In this document: piece by piece, positions 8,932 through 17,441 of the stretch
How positions within the stretch are numbered: the stretch's first letter is position 1
How the letters are laid out: every line of letters starts with the position of its first letter
NCBI GenBank assembly: GCA_013001965.1
Contig: JABDLA010000091.1
Span: 1-38,458 of the forward strand
DNA length: 38,458 nucleotides
Source of the DNA: Flavobacteriaceae bacterium
GTDB taxonomy: Bacteria > Bacteroidota > Bacteroidia > Flavobacteriales > Flavobacteriaceae
Direction of reading: 5' to 3'
The notes under the pieces: generated by a model
What the model was told of the DNA's origin: nothing
Database searches by the model: none
The model's input: the letters and a program-made list of their open reading frames with translations, nothing else
Made by a program: the position numbers and the translations under genes

Positions 8932-9956
8932 TCCTTATCAGACAGAAGTTCCCTAACCTTGTCTATGATATTTTGCGGACTAACAGTTGCAATGGCGTTC
9001 TCATAACCTTCAGGATATTGATTGCCATAAATAGAAGTCGGTATCCGTGGGAATTTATTACGATCGGCTAAAAGCGCATTATTTGTATTCTGATTAAAGG
9101 GGTAAAAGCCTGCATAGGGATGAGTTACACCCCAGATGGATATCACTTCAACATTGAGCATCGCTGCAATATGAGCGTTGGCCGAATCCATGGAGACCAT
9201 CACATCTAAATTCGAAATGATATCCATCTCTTCATCCAGACTTAATTTACCTGCAAGCGAAATCACATTGGTCAGTTCCAATTCGAGTTTTGAGAGCGCA
9301 TCGATTTCCTGATCACCACCTCCAAAAAGAAGAATTTTTGAGTCATTGGACAACTCCTTTATCACTTGGACCATTAAGTCCAGCGGATATGCTTTCCCTT
9401 TAAAGGCAGCAAAGGGCGCAATCCCAATGATACTATTATAATCTCCAAGTAAGGCTTTACATTTTTTATTGATAGTCGCCTTTGCAGGGAATTTTGGTGA
9501 CGACAGATCGATTTTATAGCCCAGTTTTTCAAAGACCAGTGCATAACGCTGATAAATTGGAGTGATCGGTTGAAACGCCTTTCCATTAATAAGGGCTTTG
9601 CGTTCAGGCCTCCCTTTATCGATTTGAACAAATGGATCGATCTTAAGAAAAGCCTTTAAAACATTTGATCGTAACACATTGTGCAAATCAGCAATGGCAT
9701 CTGGTTTATCTTTTTTTAATGCCTTTGAAAGTCGCCATAATCCTCTCATTCCTTTATGTCTTCCTTTGACATCGGCTTCGATGATCGTTACATTTTTTAT
9801 TCCTCTAAAAAACGGCTTAAATAAAGAGCGTGTTAATATGGAAATGCGTAATTGGGGATACTGCTCGACACAGGCTCTAATAACGGGAACGCTTATGGCA
9901 ACATCACCCATTGCAGAAAGCCGGATGACAAGAATATGTTGGTTAGGCTTTGACAT
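8916..9956 (-). CDS. Glycosyltransferase family 9 (heptosyltransferase-like)
   Basis: HILVIRLSAMGDVAISVPVIRA N-terminus and late VSMDSANAHIAAMLNVEVISIWGVTHPYAGFYPF, typical of GT9. Confidence 0.9.
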   Translation of the reverse strand: MSKPNQHILVIRLSAMGDVAISVPVIRACVEQYPQLRISILTRSLFKPFFRGIKNVTIIEADVKGRHKGMRGLWRLSKALKKDKPDAIADLHNVLRSNVLKAFLKIDPFVQIDKGRPERKALINGKAFQPITPIYQRYALVFEKLGYKIDLSSPKFPAKATINKKCKALLGDYNSIIGIAPFAAFKGKAYPLDLMVQVIKELSNDSKILLFGGGDQEIDALSKLELELTNVISLAGKLSLDEEMDIISNLDVMVSMDSANAHIAAMLNVEVISIWGVTHPYAGFYPFNQNTNNALLADRNKFPRIPTSIYGNQYPEGYENAIATVSPQNIIDKVRELLSDKDQTSS

Positions 9957-9986
9957 TTCATCCTTAAAAGTTGAGGACGGCCATCA

Positions 9987-10595
9987 TTATTTTTGCCCTC
10001 TTAGTACAGGATTAAGCTCATCATCATTGTACATCTTCATTTGCTTATACACCTTCATGTACTTTTCGCCTTTTGAAATATCTTCCAAAAGATCATCAAT
10101 CGCTGTTGAAAGGTCTTTCCGCTGATCCAGTAAAACATCCAGTTTTTGCTGGCAGGCATTTCTGTGTGCTTCGCTAGCGTCTTCACGGACAGTCTCTAAA
10201 TGCATGTGATATATTTTCAGGGCTAAGATCGATAATCTGTCAATTGCCCAGGCCGGACTTTCTGAATTGATCTTCGCATTAGGAGCGATTTGAACGTCCT
10301 TATATTTATTAAGAAAATAGCTGTCAATATATTCGACTGTATCAGTTCTGTCCTGGTTGGAGGCGTCTATTTTACGTTTTAACTTAAGAGCGGCAACCGG
10401 ATCAATATTCGGGTCGCGGATAATGTCTTCATAGGCCCATTGTACAGTGTCAATCCAACATTTTCTGTACAATAAATGTGCAAGCTGGTCTTCATTGCTA
10501 TCGTATTTATTTTGAAAGCTCTGGTCAACCGAATTGATCACCTTATACGTTTTAATGACGTCCTGAAAAATAGAGTTCGCTTTTTCTGAAAACAT
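9987..10595 (-). CDS. DUF4254-like protein
   Basis: 202 aa, YRKCWIDTVQWAYEDIIRDPNIDPVAALKLKRKIDASNQDRTDTVEYID; paired with a GT9 gene. Confidence 0.75.
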   Translation of the reverse strand: MFSEKANSIFQDVIKTYKVINSVDQSFQNKYDSNEDQLAHLLYRKCWIDTVQWAYEDIIRDPNIDPVAALKLKRKIDASNQDRTDTVEYIDSYFLNKYKDVQIAPNAKINSESPAWAIDRLSILALKIYHMHLETVREDASEAHRNACQQKLDVLLDQRKDLSTAIDDLLEDISKGEKYMKVYKQMKMYNDDELNPVLRGQK

Positions 10596-10615
10596 AACTT
10601 TGATAATTTAGACTG

Positions 10616-10649
10616 CAAATATACTTCTATTTAATTAACTTTACTACAA
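10616..10649 (-). promoter_or_regulatory. Promoter candidate for DUF4254-GT9 pair
   Basis: Minus strand TTG (10649-10647), 23-nt spacer, TATATTTG (10623-10616). Confidence 0.4.
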
Positions 10650-10663
10650 TCAAATTCTTCAAA

Positions 10664-11326
10664 ATGCAAATCCATAACCTCTCTGATGATCCATCAGTTT
10701 TAAATTCATTTATGTTCGAATTAAGAAGCGTCGGTATTCAAAATGATCGCATGCGTTTTCGCAAAAACATTGAGCGAATTGGAGAAATTTTAAGTTATGA
10801 AATGAGCAGAAGCCTGGATTACACTCCAAAAACGGCTCAAACCCCATTAGGTACAAAGACAGTGGCACTAGCTTCAGCTGATATTGTGATCTGTTCGATT
10901 TTAAGAGCAGGTTTGCCGCTTCATCTTGGAATTCTGAATTATTTTGACAAGGCAGAAAATGCCTTTATTTCTGCGTATAGGAAGCACGATGAACAAGATC
11001 CTTCTCAGTTTGAAATCATTGTCGAATATATTGCCTGTCCGGATCTTAATAATAAAATACTTCTGATCGTCGACCCCATGCTGGCGTCGGGGCGATCCAT
11101 AAAATTAGCTTATGATGCCTTAAAACCTTTTGGAAGCCCGAAACAAGTTCATGTACTTGGTGTAATCGGTGCTAAGGAAGGTGTTGATTTTATAAGCTCC
11201 AACCTTCCTGATAACAGTCATCTTTGGATAGGAGATATAGATGATGATCTTAACAGTAACGCTTATATCGTCCCCGGACTGGGGGACGCGGGTGATCTGG
11301 CATATGGCACCAAATTAAAACAATAA
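10664..11326 (+). CDS. upp: Uracil phosphoribosyltransferase
   Basis: ICSILRAGLPLHLGILNYF and PRPP-site ILLIVDPMLASGRSIKLAYDAL; C-terminal IGDIDDDLNSNAYIVPGLGDAGDLAYGT. Confidence 0.93.
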   Translation: MQIHNLSDDPSVLNSFMFELRSVGIQNDRMRFRKNIERIGEILSYEMSRSLDYTPKTAQTPLGTKTVALASADIVICSILRAGLPLHLGILNYFDKAENAFISAYRKHDEQDPSQFEIIVEYIACPDLNNKILLIVDPMLASGRSIKLAYDALKPFGSPKQVHVLGVIGAKEGVDFISSNLPDNSHLWIGDIDDDLNSNAYIVPGLGDAGDLAYGTKLKQ

Positions 11327-12238
11327 CATTGCGAATGGTGTTACAATCATAATCCAGATAAAAATTTCGGCAAACCATTTTTCAGACATTCCTTCGATAT
11401 AATTGGCCATAATAATGGAAAGTGGTGCGAATAAAAAGATGAATTCTGATCCGTTTTTTGAAGGGGAGATCAAGATTATTACAATCGAAACAGCTGCGAC
11501 ATAAAGTACGAGGACATGTGAGGCCCTGTGCATTTTTTGTTTATCCTTAAAACTTCTTAAATAATAAAAGGTCGACCAAATGGTAAAGGACAAAATAATG
11601 GTCATTCCAATAATCAGTCCAAGGGAATTATAGGGCGAATAATTATAATCAATCGCATCGATGAAACTGAATAAATCACCAAAAGAATTGGTTGAAATAA
11701 TGGCATAACTCAAATACAGTATTACTACAGTTAGAAACCCCGTAATGGGAATAAACCAATTCTTCAACTGGGTAATCGAGTAAAGTAACAAGGCGGCGAA
11801 AATAAGTGCAAAAAACAGTATGGCCCAAAAATGAAAAAAGGCGGCCAGGGTAATCCAAAAAGCTGCATCGAATAGTTTCTTCTTTACACGCAGATTGTTT
11901 CTCAAACTAAAGATGCGTCGCAGTGCCATGAGCACAAACAAATTGGAAATCAATATCGAATTGGTCTGCAGGCTAAAAGGAATAATGGCAATTAACAACG
12001 CATAAAAAAGGATTTTATAACTGTTTCGTTGCGTCAGGTTATTCTTATTTACAAAAAAAGCGAAAATTGAAATTGAAGCAAACACAACCAGGTACATCCC
12101 CGTTTGAATCAAAATACTCTTTAAATTTAATCCTTCTGAAATGGAGCCAAATCTCATAAATAAAAAAATGATCAAAGCATAAAGTGCAACGAGTACCAAA
12201 TGAATTGGTTTGGATGTGCTAAAAAATCTTGTAATCAT
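11315..12238 (-). CDS. Polytopic membrane protein (DUF6427-like)
   Basis: 307 aa, many TM segments, beside upp, as in flavobacterial genomes. Confidence 0.6.
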   Translation of the reverse strand: MITRFFSTSKPIHLVLVALYALIIFLFMRFGSISEGLNLKSILIQTGMYLVVFASISIFAFFVNKNNLTQRNSYKILFYALLIAIIPFSLQTNSILISNLFVLMALRRIFSLRNNLRVKKKLFDAAFWITLAAFFHFWAILFFALIFAALLLYSITQLKNWFIPITGFLTVVILYLSYAIISTNSFGDLFSFIDAIDYNYSPYNSLGLIIGMTIILSFTIWSTFYYLRSFKDKQKMHRASHVLVLYVAAVSIVIILISPSKNGSEFIFLFAPLSIIMANYIEGMSEKWFAEIFIWIMIVTPFAMLLF

Positions 12239-12258
12239 TTAAAGAGTTCGTATATTTG
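12229..12258 (+). promoter_or_regulatory. Promoter candidate for 12282..12509
   Basis: TTG (12229-12231), 19-nt spacer, TATATTTG (12251-12258); ATG at 12282. Confidence 0.55.
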
Positions 12259-12281
12259 CTTCATAAATATAAGATTATACT

Positions 12282-12509
12282 ATGAAAGATTTCTTTTATG
12301 CTATTCAGGATTTGTTCGTCAATATATTATTTGCTCCGTTTGATGCGCTAAGAGCCATTGAATTAGATAATTGGTGGATATCCAATATTATGTCTTGGAT
12401 ATTTTTTATCATTTTCATAGTTTCTTTTTTCTATTGGATGAAAAAGCTGAAAGCTGCTAATGACAATAACGAAGAAGATAAAAGCATAACTGCTCATACA
12501 TATTTATAA
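12282..12509 (+). CDS. Small single-TM protein (DUF6341-like)
   Basis: 75 aa MKDFFYAIQDLFVNILFAPFDALRAIELDNWWISNIMSWIFFIIFIVSFFYWMKKL; promoter motif upstream. Confidence 0.65.
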   Translation: MKDFFYAIQDLFVNILFAPFDALRAIELDNWWISNIMSWIFFIIFIVSFFYWMKKLKAANDNNEEDKSITAHTYL

Positions 12510-13775
12510 ATCGAAGCCTATATCCTTGCGAAAATACATCTTATCAAAATGCAGTTTGTCAATACTGCGATAGGACTTCTGAATCGCCTCTTCAAAATTA
12601 TTCCCCAATGATGTAATGGCCAGGACCCGTCCACCTGAAGTTATTGTCATTCCGTCTTCATTTTTAGCGCCTGCATGAAAAATCAAGGACTCATCAACAT
12701 TTTCAATGCCTGATATTGCTTTCCCCTTCTCATAAGATTCAGGGTATCCTCCAGAGACAAGAACAATTGTACTCGCCGCTTGTTCATCGATTTCAATGGT
12801 TACTTCATTAAGAGTTCCTTTTGAAACAGCCATAAATAATTCAACCAAATCATTTTTTAAGCGTGGCAAAACCGCTTCAGTCTCGGGGTCACCCATTCGT
12901 ACATTGTATTCAATGACAAATGGATCATCATTTACCTTTATCAGGCCAATGAAAATAAACCCCTTATAAGGTAAATTATCTTTCTTAAGGCCTTCGACTG
13001 TTGGTTTAATAATACGGTTCTCAATTTTATTCATGAACTCTTCGTCAGCAAATGGCACCGGTGAAACCGCTCCCATGCCTCCTGTGTTCAAGCCGGTATC
13101 GCCTTCGCCTATGCGCTTATAATCTTTTGCAGTAGGCAAAATTTTATAATTGTTACCATCGGTCAACACAAAACAACTCAGTTCAATGCCGTCCAAAAAC
13201 TCCTCGATAACCACTTTTTGACTTGCCTTGCCAAATTTGGAATCAAGCAACATGTGTTTTAATTCCTCTTTGGCATCATTGAGATCTTTCAAGATCAACA
13301 CTCCTTTACCCGCTGCCAACCCATCCGCCTTAAGTACATATGGTGGATTCAATGTCTCAAGAAATGAATAACCCTCCTCAACATTTTCTGAAGTAAAGCT
13401 TTGGTATGCCGCTGTCGGGATCTGATGCCTGTACATAAATTCTTTAGCAAATTCCTTACTCCCTTCGAGCTGAGCAGCGCTGGCCTCAGGACCAATGACT
13501 GCAATATGATGCAAGGCATCATCATTCAAAAAGAAATCATGAATCCCTCGCACCAAGGGGTCCTCAGGGCCTACGACAACCATATCGATGGCCTGTTTAA
13601 TTGCAAGATCCTTAATCGTTTCAAAATCATTAAGATCAATAGGAATGTTAGTCGCTATTCCGGCAGTGCCTGAATTTCCTGGTGCAACAAAAAGTTGATC
13701 ACATAAAGGGCTTGAAGAAATCTTCCAGGCAAAGGTGTGTTCCCTGCCTCCGGAGCCAATTATTAAAATGTTCAT
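12504..13775 (-). CDS. purD: Phosphoribosylamine--glycine ligase
   Basis: MNILIIGSGGREHTFAWK, VVGPEDPLVRGI, LKADGLAAGKGVLI, VIEYNVRMGDPETEAVLPRL. Confidence 0.97.
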   Translation of the reverse strand: MNILIIGSGGREHTFAWKISSSPLCDQLFVAPGNSGTAGIATNIPIDLNDFETIKDLAIKQAIDMVVVGPEDPLVRGIHDFFLNDDALHHIAVIGPEASAAQLEGSKEFAKEFMYRHQIPTAAYQSFTSENVEEGYSFLETLNPPYVLKADGLAAGKGVLILKDLNDAKEELKHMLLDSKFGKASQKVVIEEFLDGIELSCFVLTDGNNYKILPTAKDYKRIGEGDTGLNTGGMGAVSPVPFADEEFMNKIENRIIKPTVEGLKKDNLPYKGFIFIGLIKVNDDPFVIEYNVRMGDPETEAVLPRLKNDLVELFMAVSKGTLNEVTIEIDEQAASTIVLVSGGYPESYEKGKAISGIENVDESLIFHAGAKNEDGMTITSGGRVLAITSLGNNFEEAIQKSYRSIDKLHFDKMYFRKDIGFDL

Positions 13776-13861
13776 TGGGATGTGATTTATAAAGCGTAAA
13801 AATAATTGCTTTTACGTTTAAAAAATAATTAATTTACAGAAACATTTTATTTCCTGTTCAA

Positions 13862-15181
13862 TTGAGATTATTCGATTTTTCTTTACGATTCAATGGCTTT
13901 AAAATCGATAAGGCTCGCACTGCTTTGGAACTCCTCAAATCTAAGGATGAACTTGCTTTCGAAGCCTATGTTGAAAAACAAAAATCAGACATCTTTAACT
14001 ATCATTTGAATAGAACGCCATATTACAAAAGCCTTGTAAAGGAAGGCCAAATTACCGGATGGAACGCAGTCCCTGTAATGACCAAGCGCGATTTACAAGT
14101 GCCGTTAAAGGCGCGATTATCGAATGATTATTCTATTAAATCAGTTTACGTCAATAAAACCTCAGGCTCCTCTGGCGATCCCTTTATTTTTGCCAAGGAC
14201 AAATGGTGTCATGCCCTGACGTGGGCAGAAATTATGGATCGTTTTTCATGGTATGACATCGATTTTAACCATTCAAAGCAGGCGCGTTTTTATGGCATCC
14301 CCCTGGATACTTATGGTTATTATAAGGAGCGTTTGAAAGATCGATTTAGCCATCGATTTCGTTTTTCCATTTTCGATCTTAGCGATGCGGCGTTTGAAAA
14401 ATGCCTGAAAAAATTCGAAACCACGGCCTTTCAATATATTAACGGCTATACAAGTCCAATCGTTCAATTTGCTAAATATCTTAAGGACAGAAATATTATT
14501 CTAAAGTCCGTTTGCCCTACTTTAGAATCCTGTATGGTTACCTCGGAAATGCTATTCGATTCTGACAGAGCCTTAATGGAAAAACAGTTTGGTGTTCCCG
14601 TGATCAACGAATATGGTGCTTCGGAATTGGATCTTATCGCTTTTCAAAATCCTGATGGCGATTTTCAATTAAACAGTGAAACTTTATTGGTAGAGATTCT
14701 TGATGAAAACAACAATGCGGTGCCAAATGGTACTGAAGGTCGGGTTGTTATAACATCACTCTACAATAAGGCGCATCCTTTTATTCGTTATGACATTGGT
14801 GATATTGGTATCCTTTCAGAAAAAAGTACGGTCAAGAAACCTGTTCTTGAGAAATTAATTGGTCGAACCAATGATATTGCCATTTTGCCAAGTGGTAAAA
14901 AAGCTGCCGGACTGACCTTTTATTATATCACTAAAAGCATTATTGAAGATGATGGCAATGTCAAAGAATTTATAATTGAACAATTCAGCCTTGATCATTT
15001 TAAAGTATCTTATGTAAGTCGTGAAGAATTGTCTGATGAAAACATAAAGCAGATCAAAAAAGAAATGGAAAATTATTTAGAATCTGGAATAGATATTACC
15101 TTTGAGAGAACCGAAAAGCTTGAGCGATCTAAAAGCGGAAAGCTCAAGCAATTTTCATCTTATTTAAATAGCGCTCTATGA
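13862..15181 (+). CDS. Adenylate-forming enzyme, CapK / phenylacetate-CoA ligase family
   Basis: YVNKTSGSSGDPFIFAKDK AMP-binding motif, INEYGASELDLIAFQN, FIRYDIGDIG; apparent TTG start; first gene of polysaccharide cassette. Confidence 0.85.
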   Translation: MRLFDFSLRFNGFKIDKARTALELLKSKDELAFEAYVEKQKSDIFNYHLNRTPYYKSLVKEGQITGWNAVPVMTKRDLQVPLKARLSNDYSIKSVYVNKTSGSSGDPFIFAKDKWCHALTWAEIMDRFSWYDIDFNHSKQARFYGIPLDTYGYYKERLKDRFSHRFRFSIFDLSDAAFEKCLKKFETTAFQYINGYTSPIVQFAKYLKDRNIILKSVCPTLESCMVTSEMLFDSDRALMEKQFGVPVINEYGASELDLIAFQNPDGDFQLNSETLLVEILDENNNAVPNGTEGRVVITSLYNKAHPFIRYDIGDIGILSEKSTVKKPVLEKLIGRTNDIAILPSGKKAAGLTFYYITKSIIEDDGNVKEFIIEQFSLDHFKVSYVSREELSDENIKQIKKEMENYLESGIDITFERTEKLERSKSGKLKQFSSYLNSAL

Positions 15182-16272
15182 AGCTAACCATTGTGGCCGG
15201 TGCACGCCCGAATTTCATGAAAATCGCTCCTTTGATTAAAGCCATTCGACAAAGGCAAAATGACGGTGCTTCCATAGCCTTCAGATTAGTTCATACCGGG
15301 CAGCATTATGATAAGAATTTGAGCGACACCTTTTTTGAAGAATTAGGAATTCCATTTCCCGATGTTAACCTGAATGTGAAAAGTGGTTCCCAAGCTGAGC
15401 AGGCTGCGGGCATTATGATCGCTTTTGAAACTGACCTTAGAGAACATCCAACAGACCTTGTCATTGTAGTAGGCGATGTCACTTCCACGATGGCCTGTGC
15501 TGTTGTTGCCAAAAAAGAAGGTGTCAGGCTGGCCCATATTGAAGCCGGGATTCGCTCCGGGGACATGCGTATGCCCGAGGAGATCAATAGAATTGTCACC
15601 GATAGTCTAAGCGATTATTTCTTTACAACAACTATCTATGCCAACGAAAACCTGAAATCACAAGGTGCTTCTGAAGATCAGATATTCTTTGTTGGGAATA
15701 TCATGATCGATACATTACTTCAAAATAAAGATCGTTTTTTCAAACCAGATCTCTGGGACAGCTTTAATCTTGTGCCAAAAAAATATTTGGTGATGACATT
15801 ACACAGGCCAAGTAATGTTGACGAAGAGCTGCAACTCAAGTCATTGGTTTCCAAAATCGTGTCTTCTTCCAAAGGGCTTCCTATCATCTTTCCGGTTCAC
15901 CCAAGAACCAAGTTGGTGCTTGAAAAGCTGGATCTAAACTTTGAAACCCTTCATTTTGTCGATCCTCTTGGTTATCTTCAATTCAACTATTTGGTCCAGC
16001 ACGCTCTTGGAGTGCTCACCGACTCAGGCGGTATTACAGAAGAGACGACCGTCCTGAATGTCCCTTGCATCACTTTGCGTGAAAACACCGAACGGCCCGA
16101 AACCTGCGAAATGGGGACCAACGTTTTGGTTGGCAATGATCTTGATTTACTGGCCGAAAAATTAAGTCAGCTTCTCAGTGGGCAATGGAAATCGGGCGAG
16201 ATACCTGAGCTCTGGGATGGCCACACCGCCGAACGCATCGTTGACCATCTAATTGAAATTTACGGGTCTTGA
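15178..16272 (+). CDS. wecB: UDP-N-acetylglucosamine 2-epimerase (non-hydrolysing)
   Basis: AGARPNFMKIAPLIKA, LVHTGQHYDKNLSDTFFEELGIPFPDVNL, HIEAGIRSGDMRMPEEINRIVTD, LTDSGGITEETTVLNVPCITLRENTERPET. Confidence 0.95.
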   Translation: MKLTIVAGARPNFMKIAPLIKAIRQRQNDGASIAFRLVHTGQHYDKNLSDTFFEELGIPFPDVNLNVKSGSQAEQAAGIMIAFETDLREHPTDLVIVVGDVTSTMACAVVAKKEGVRLAHIEAGIRSGDMRMPEEINRIVTDSLSDYFFTTTIYANENLKSQGASEDQIFFVGNIMIDTLLQNKDRFFKPDLWDSFNLVPKKYLVMTLHRPSNVDEELQLKSLVSKIVSSSKGLPIIFPVHPRTKLVLEKLDLNFETLHFVDPLGYLQFNYLVQHALGVLTDSGGITEETTVLNVPCITLRENTERPETCEMGTNVLVGNDLDLLAEKLSQLLSGQWKSGEIPELWDGHTAERIVDHLIEIYGS

Positions 16273-17435
16273 AGAAAGAAGTTTTAATCATAACCAATTA
16301 TTTTCCGCCGGAAACCGGCGCTGCTTCCAACCGTATTTCTCATTTAGCCGAAGGCCTTGAAGCTCGAGAATTTAAGGTTTCTATTATTGCCCCGTTACCA
16401 AATTACCCGAGAGGTAAGATCTTTTCAGGATATCGTGGTCAATTCAAAAAAACAACCATAGAGCAGGGCATGACCATCCATAGACTTTGGTTATATGCCA
16501 GTAACTCAAAAAATAAGATCAAGCGACTCCTGTCGATGCTGTCTTTCAGTTTCAGTTTGGCCTGGTATTCCGCATTTAATAAAGTGCCTGATACTATTAT
16601 TGTTCAGTCACCACCGCTTATCGTTGCCTTTTCAGCCGTATTGTTCTTCAAGTCCAAAAAAAGTAAACTTATATTAAATGTAAGCGATCTCTGGCCGTTG
16701 GCCGGCTTGGAATTGAATGCCATGAGGCGTAATTTCTGGTATTCTATGCTGGAACGCATTGAGCGCTATAATTATCGGAAATCCGATCTCATTCTGGGTC
16801 AGAGTGAAGAAATTATCCATCATATAAAGTCAATTTATACTGATAAGGATACACAGCTATATAGAAATTACCCGAATTTCAAGCCTACAATCAATACAGA
16901 ATACACAATCCCTACGCATAAAATAAAGTTGGTGTATGCCGGGCTTTTAGGGGTTGCTCAGGGTGTATTGAAGCTTTGCCAGAATCTTGATTATTCGAAG
17001 ATCGAATTTCATATTTATGGAGCAGGAGCAGAAAAAGAGGCCATTGATTATTTTTTAAAGAATAATCAAGACCTTCCCATTATGTTCCATGGTGAAGTTG
17101 AACGCGCTGATCTGCATAAGATTTTACCAGCTTATGATCTTGCTATAATCCCATTATTAAATCGAATTTATGGATCGGTTCCTTCTAAGATTTTCGAGTT
17201 TTCAAAACTTGGCATTCCTCTGCTTTATTTTGGTGGTGGCGAAGGGGAGGCCCTTGTAAAATCCTTTAATTTGGGGTGGGTTGCAGAAGCAGCTAATTAC
17301 AAGGCGCTTAATTCAGTCATTTCTCAAATTGAATTGGGCATGCTTAGTAATTCAAGACGTGATCAGATCAAAGAAACAGCCGATAATAATTTTGATTTTA
17401 ACTCTCAATTGGATACAATAGTCGATTTCATTTAA
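16269..17435 (+). CDS. Glycosyltransferase family 4 (WbuB-like)
   Basis: VLIITNYFPPETGAASNRISHLAEGL, VLNVSDLWP-like segment, PSKIFEFSKLGIPLLYFGGGEG; TTG start overlapping wecB stop. Confidence 0.85.
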   Translation: MKKEVLIITNYFPPETGAASNRISHLAEGLEAREFKVSIIAPLPNYPRGKIFSGYRGQFKKTTIEQGMTIHRLWLYASNSKNKIKRLLSMLSFSFSLAWYSAFNKVPDTIIVQSPPLIVAFSAVLFFKSKKSKLILNVSDLWPLAGLELNAMRRNFWYSMLERIERYNYRKSDLILGQSEEIIHHIKSIYTDKDTQLYRNYPNFKPTINTEYTIPTHKIKLVYAGLLGVAQGVLKLCQNLDYSKIEFHIYGAGAEKEAIDYFLKNNQDLPIMFHGEVERADLHKILPAYDLAIIPLLNRIYGSVPSKIFEFSKLGIPLLYFGGGEGEALVKSFNLGWVAEAANYKALNSVISQIELGMLSNSRRDQIKETADNNFDFNSQLDTIVDFI

Positions 17436-17441
17436 TTGAGA

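Noticed and set aside
9679-10125. 148-aa plus-strand ORF
   Set aside because: Antisense to GT9 and DUF4254 genes; composition looks like a shadow ORF.
13796-13817. CGTAAAA-N8-TTTTACG dyad upstream of purD as operator or purine riboswitch
   Set aside because: AT-rich short dyad with no recognisable riboswitch core.
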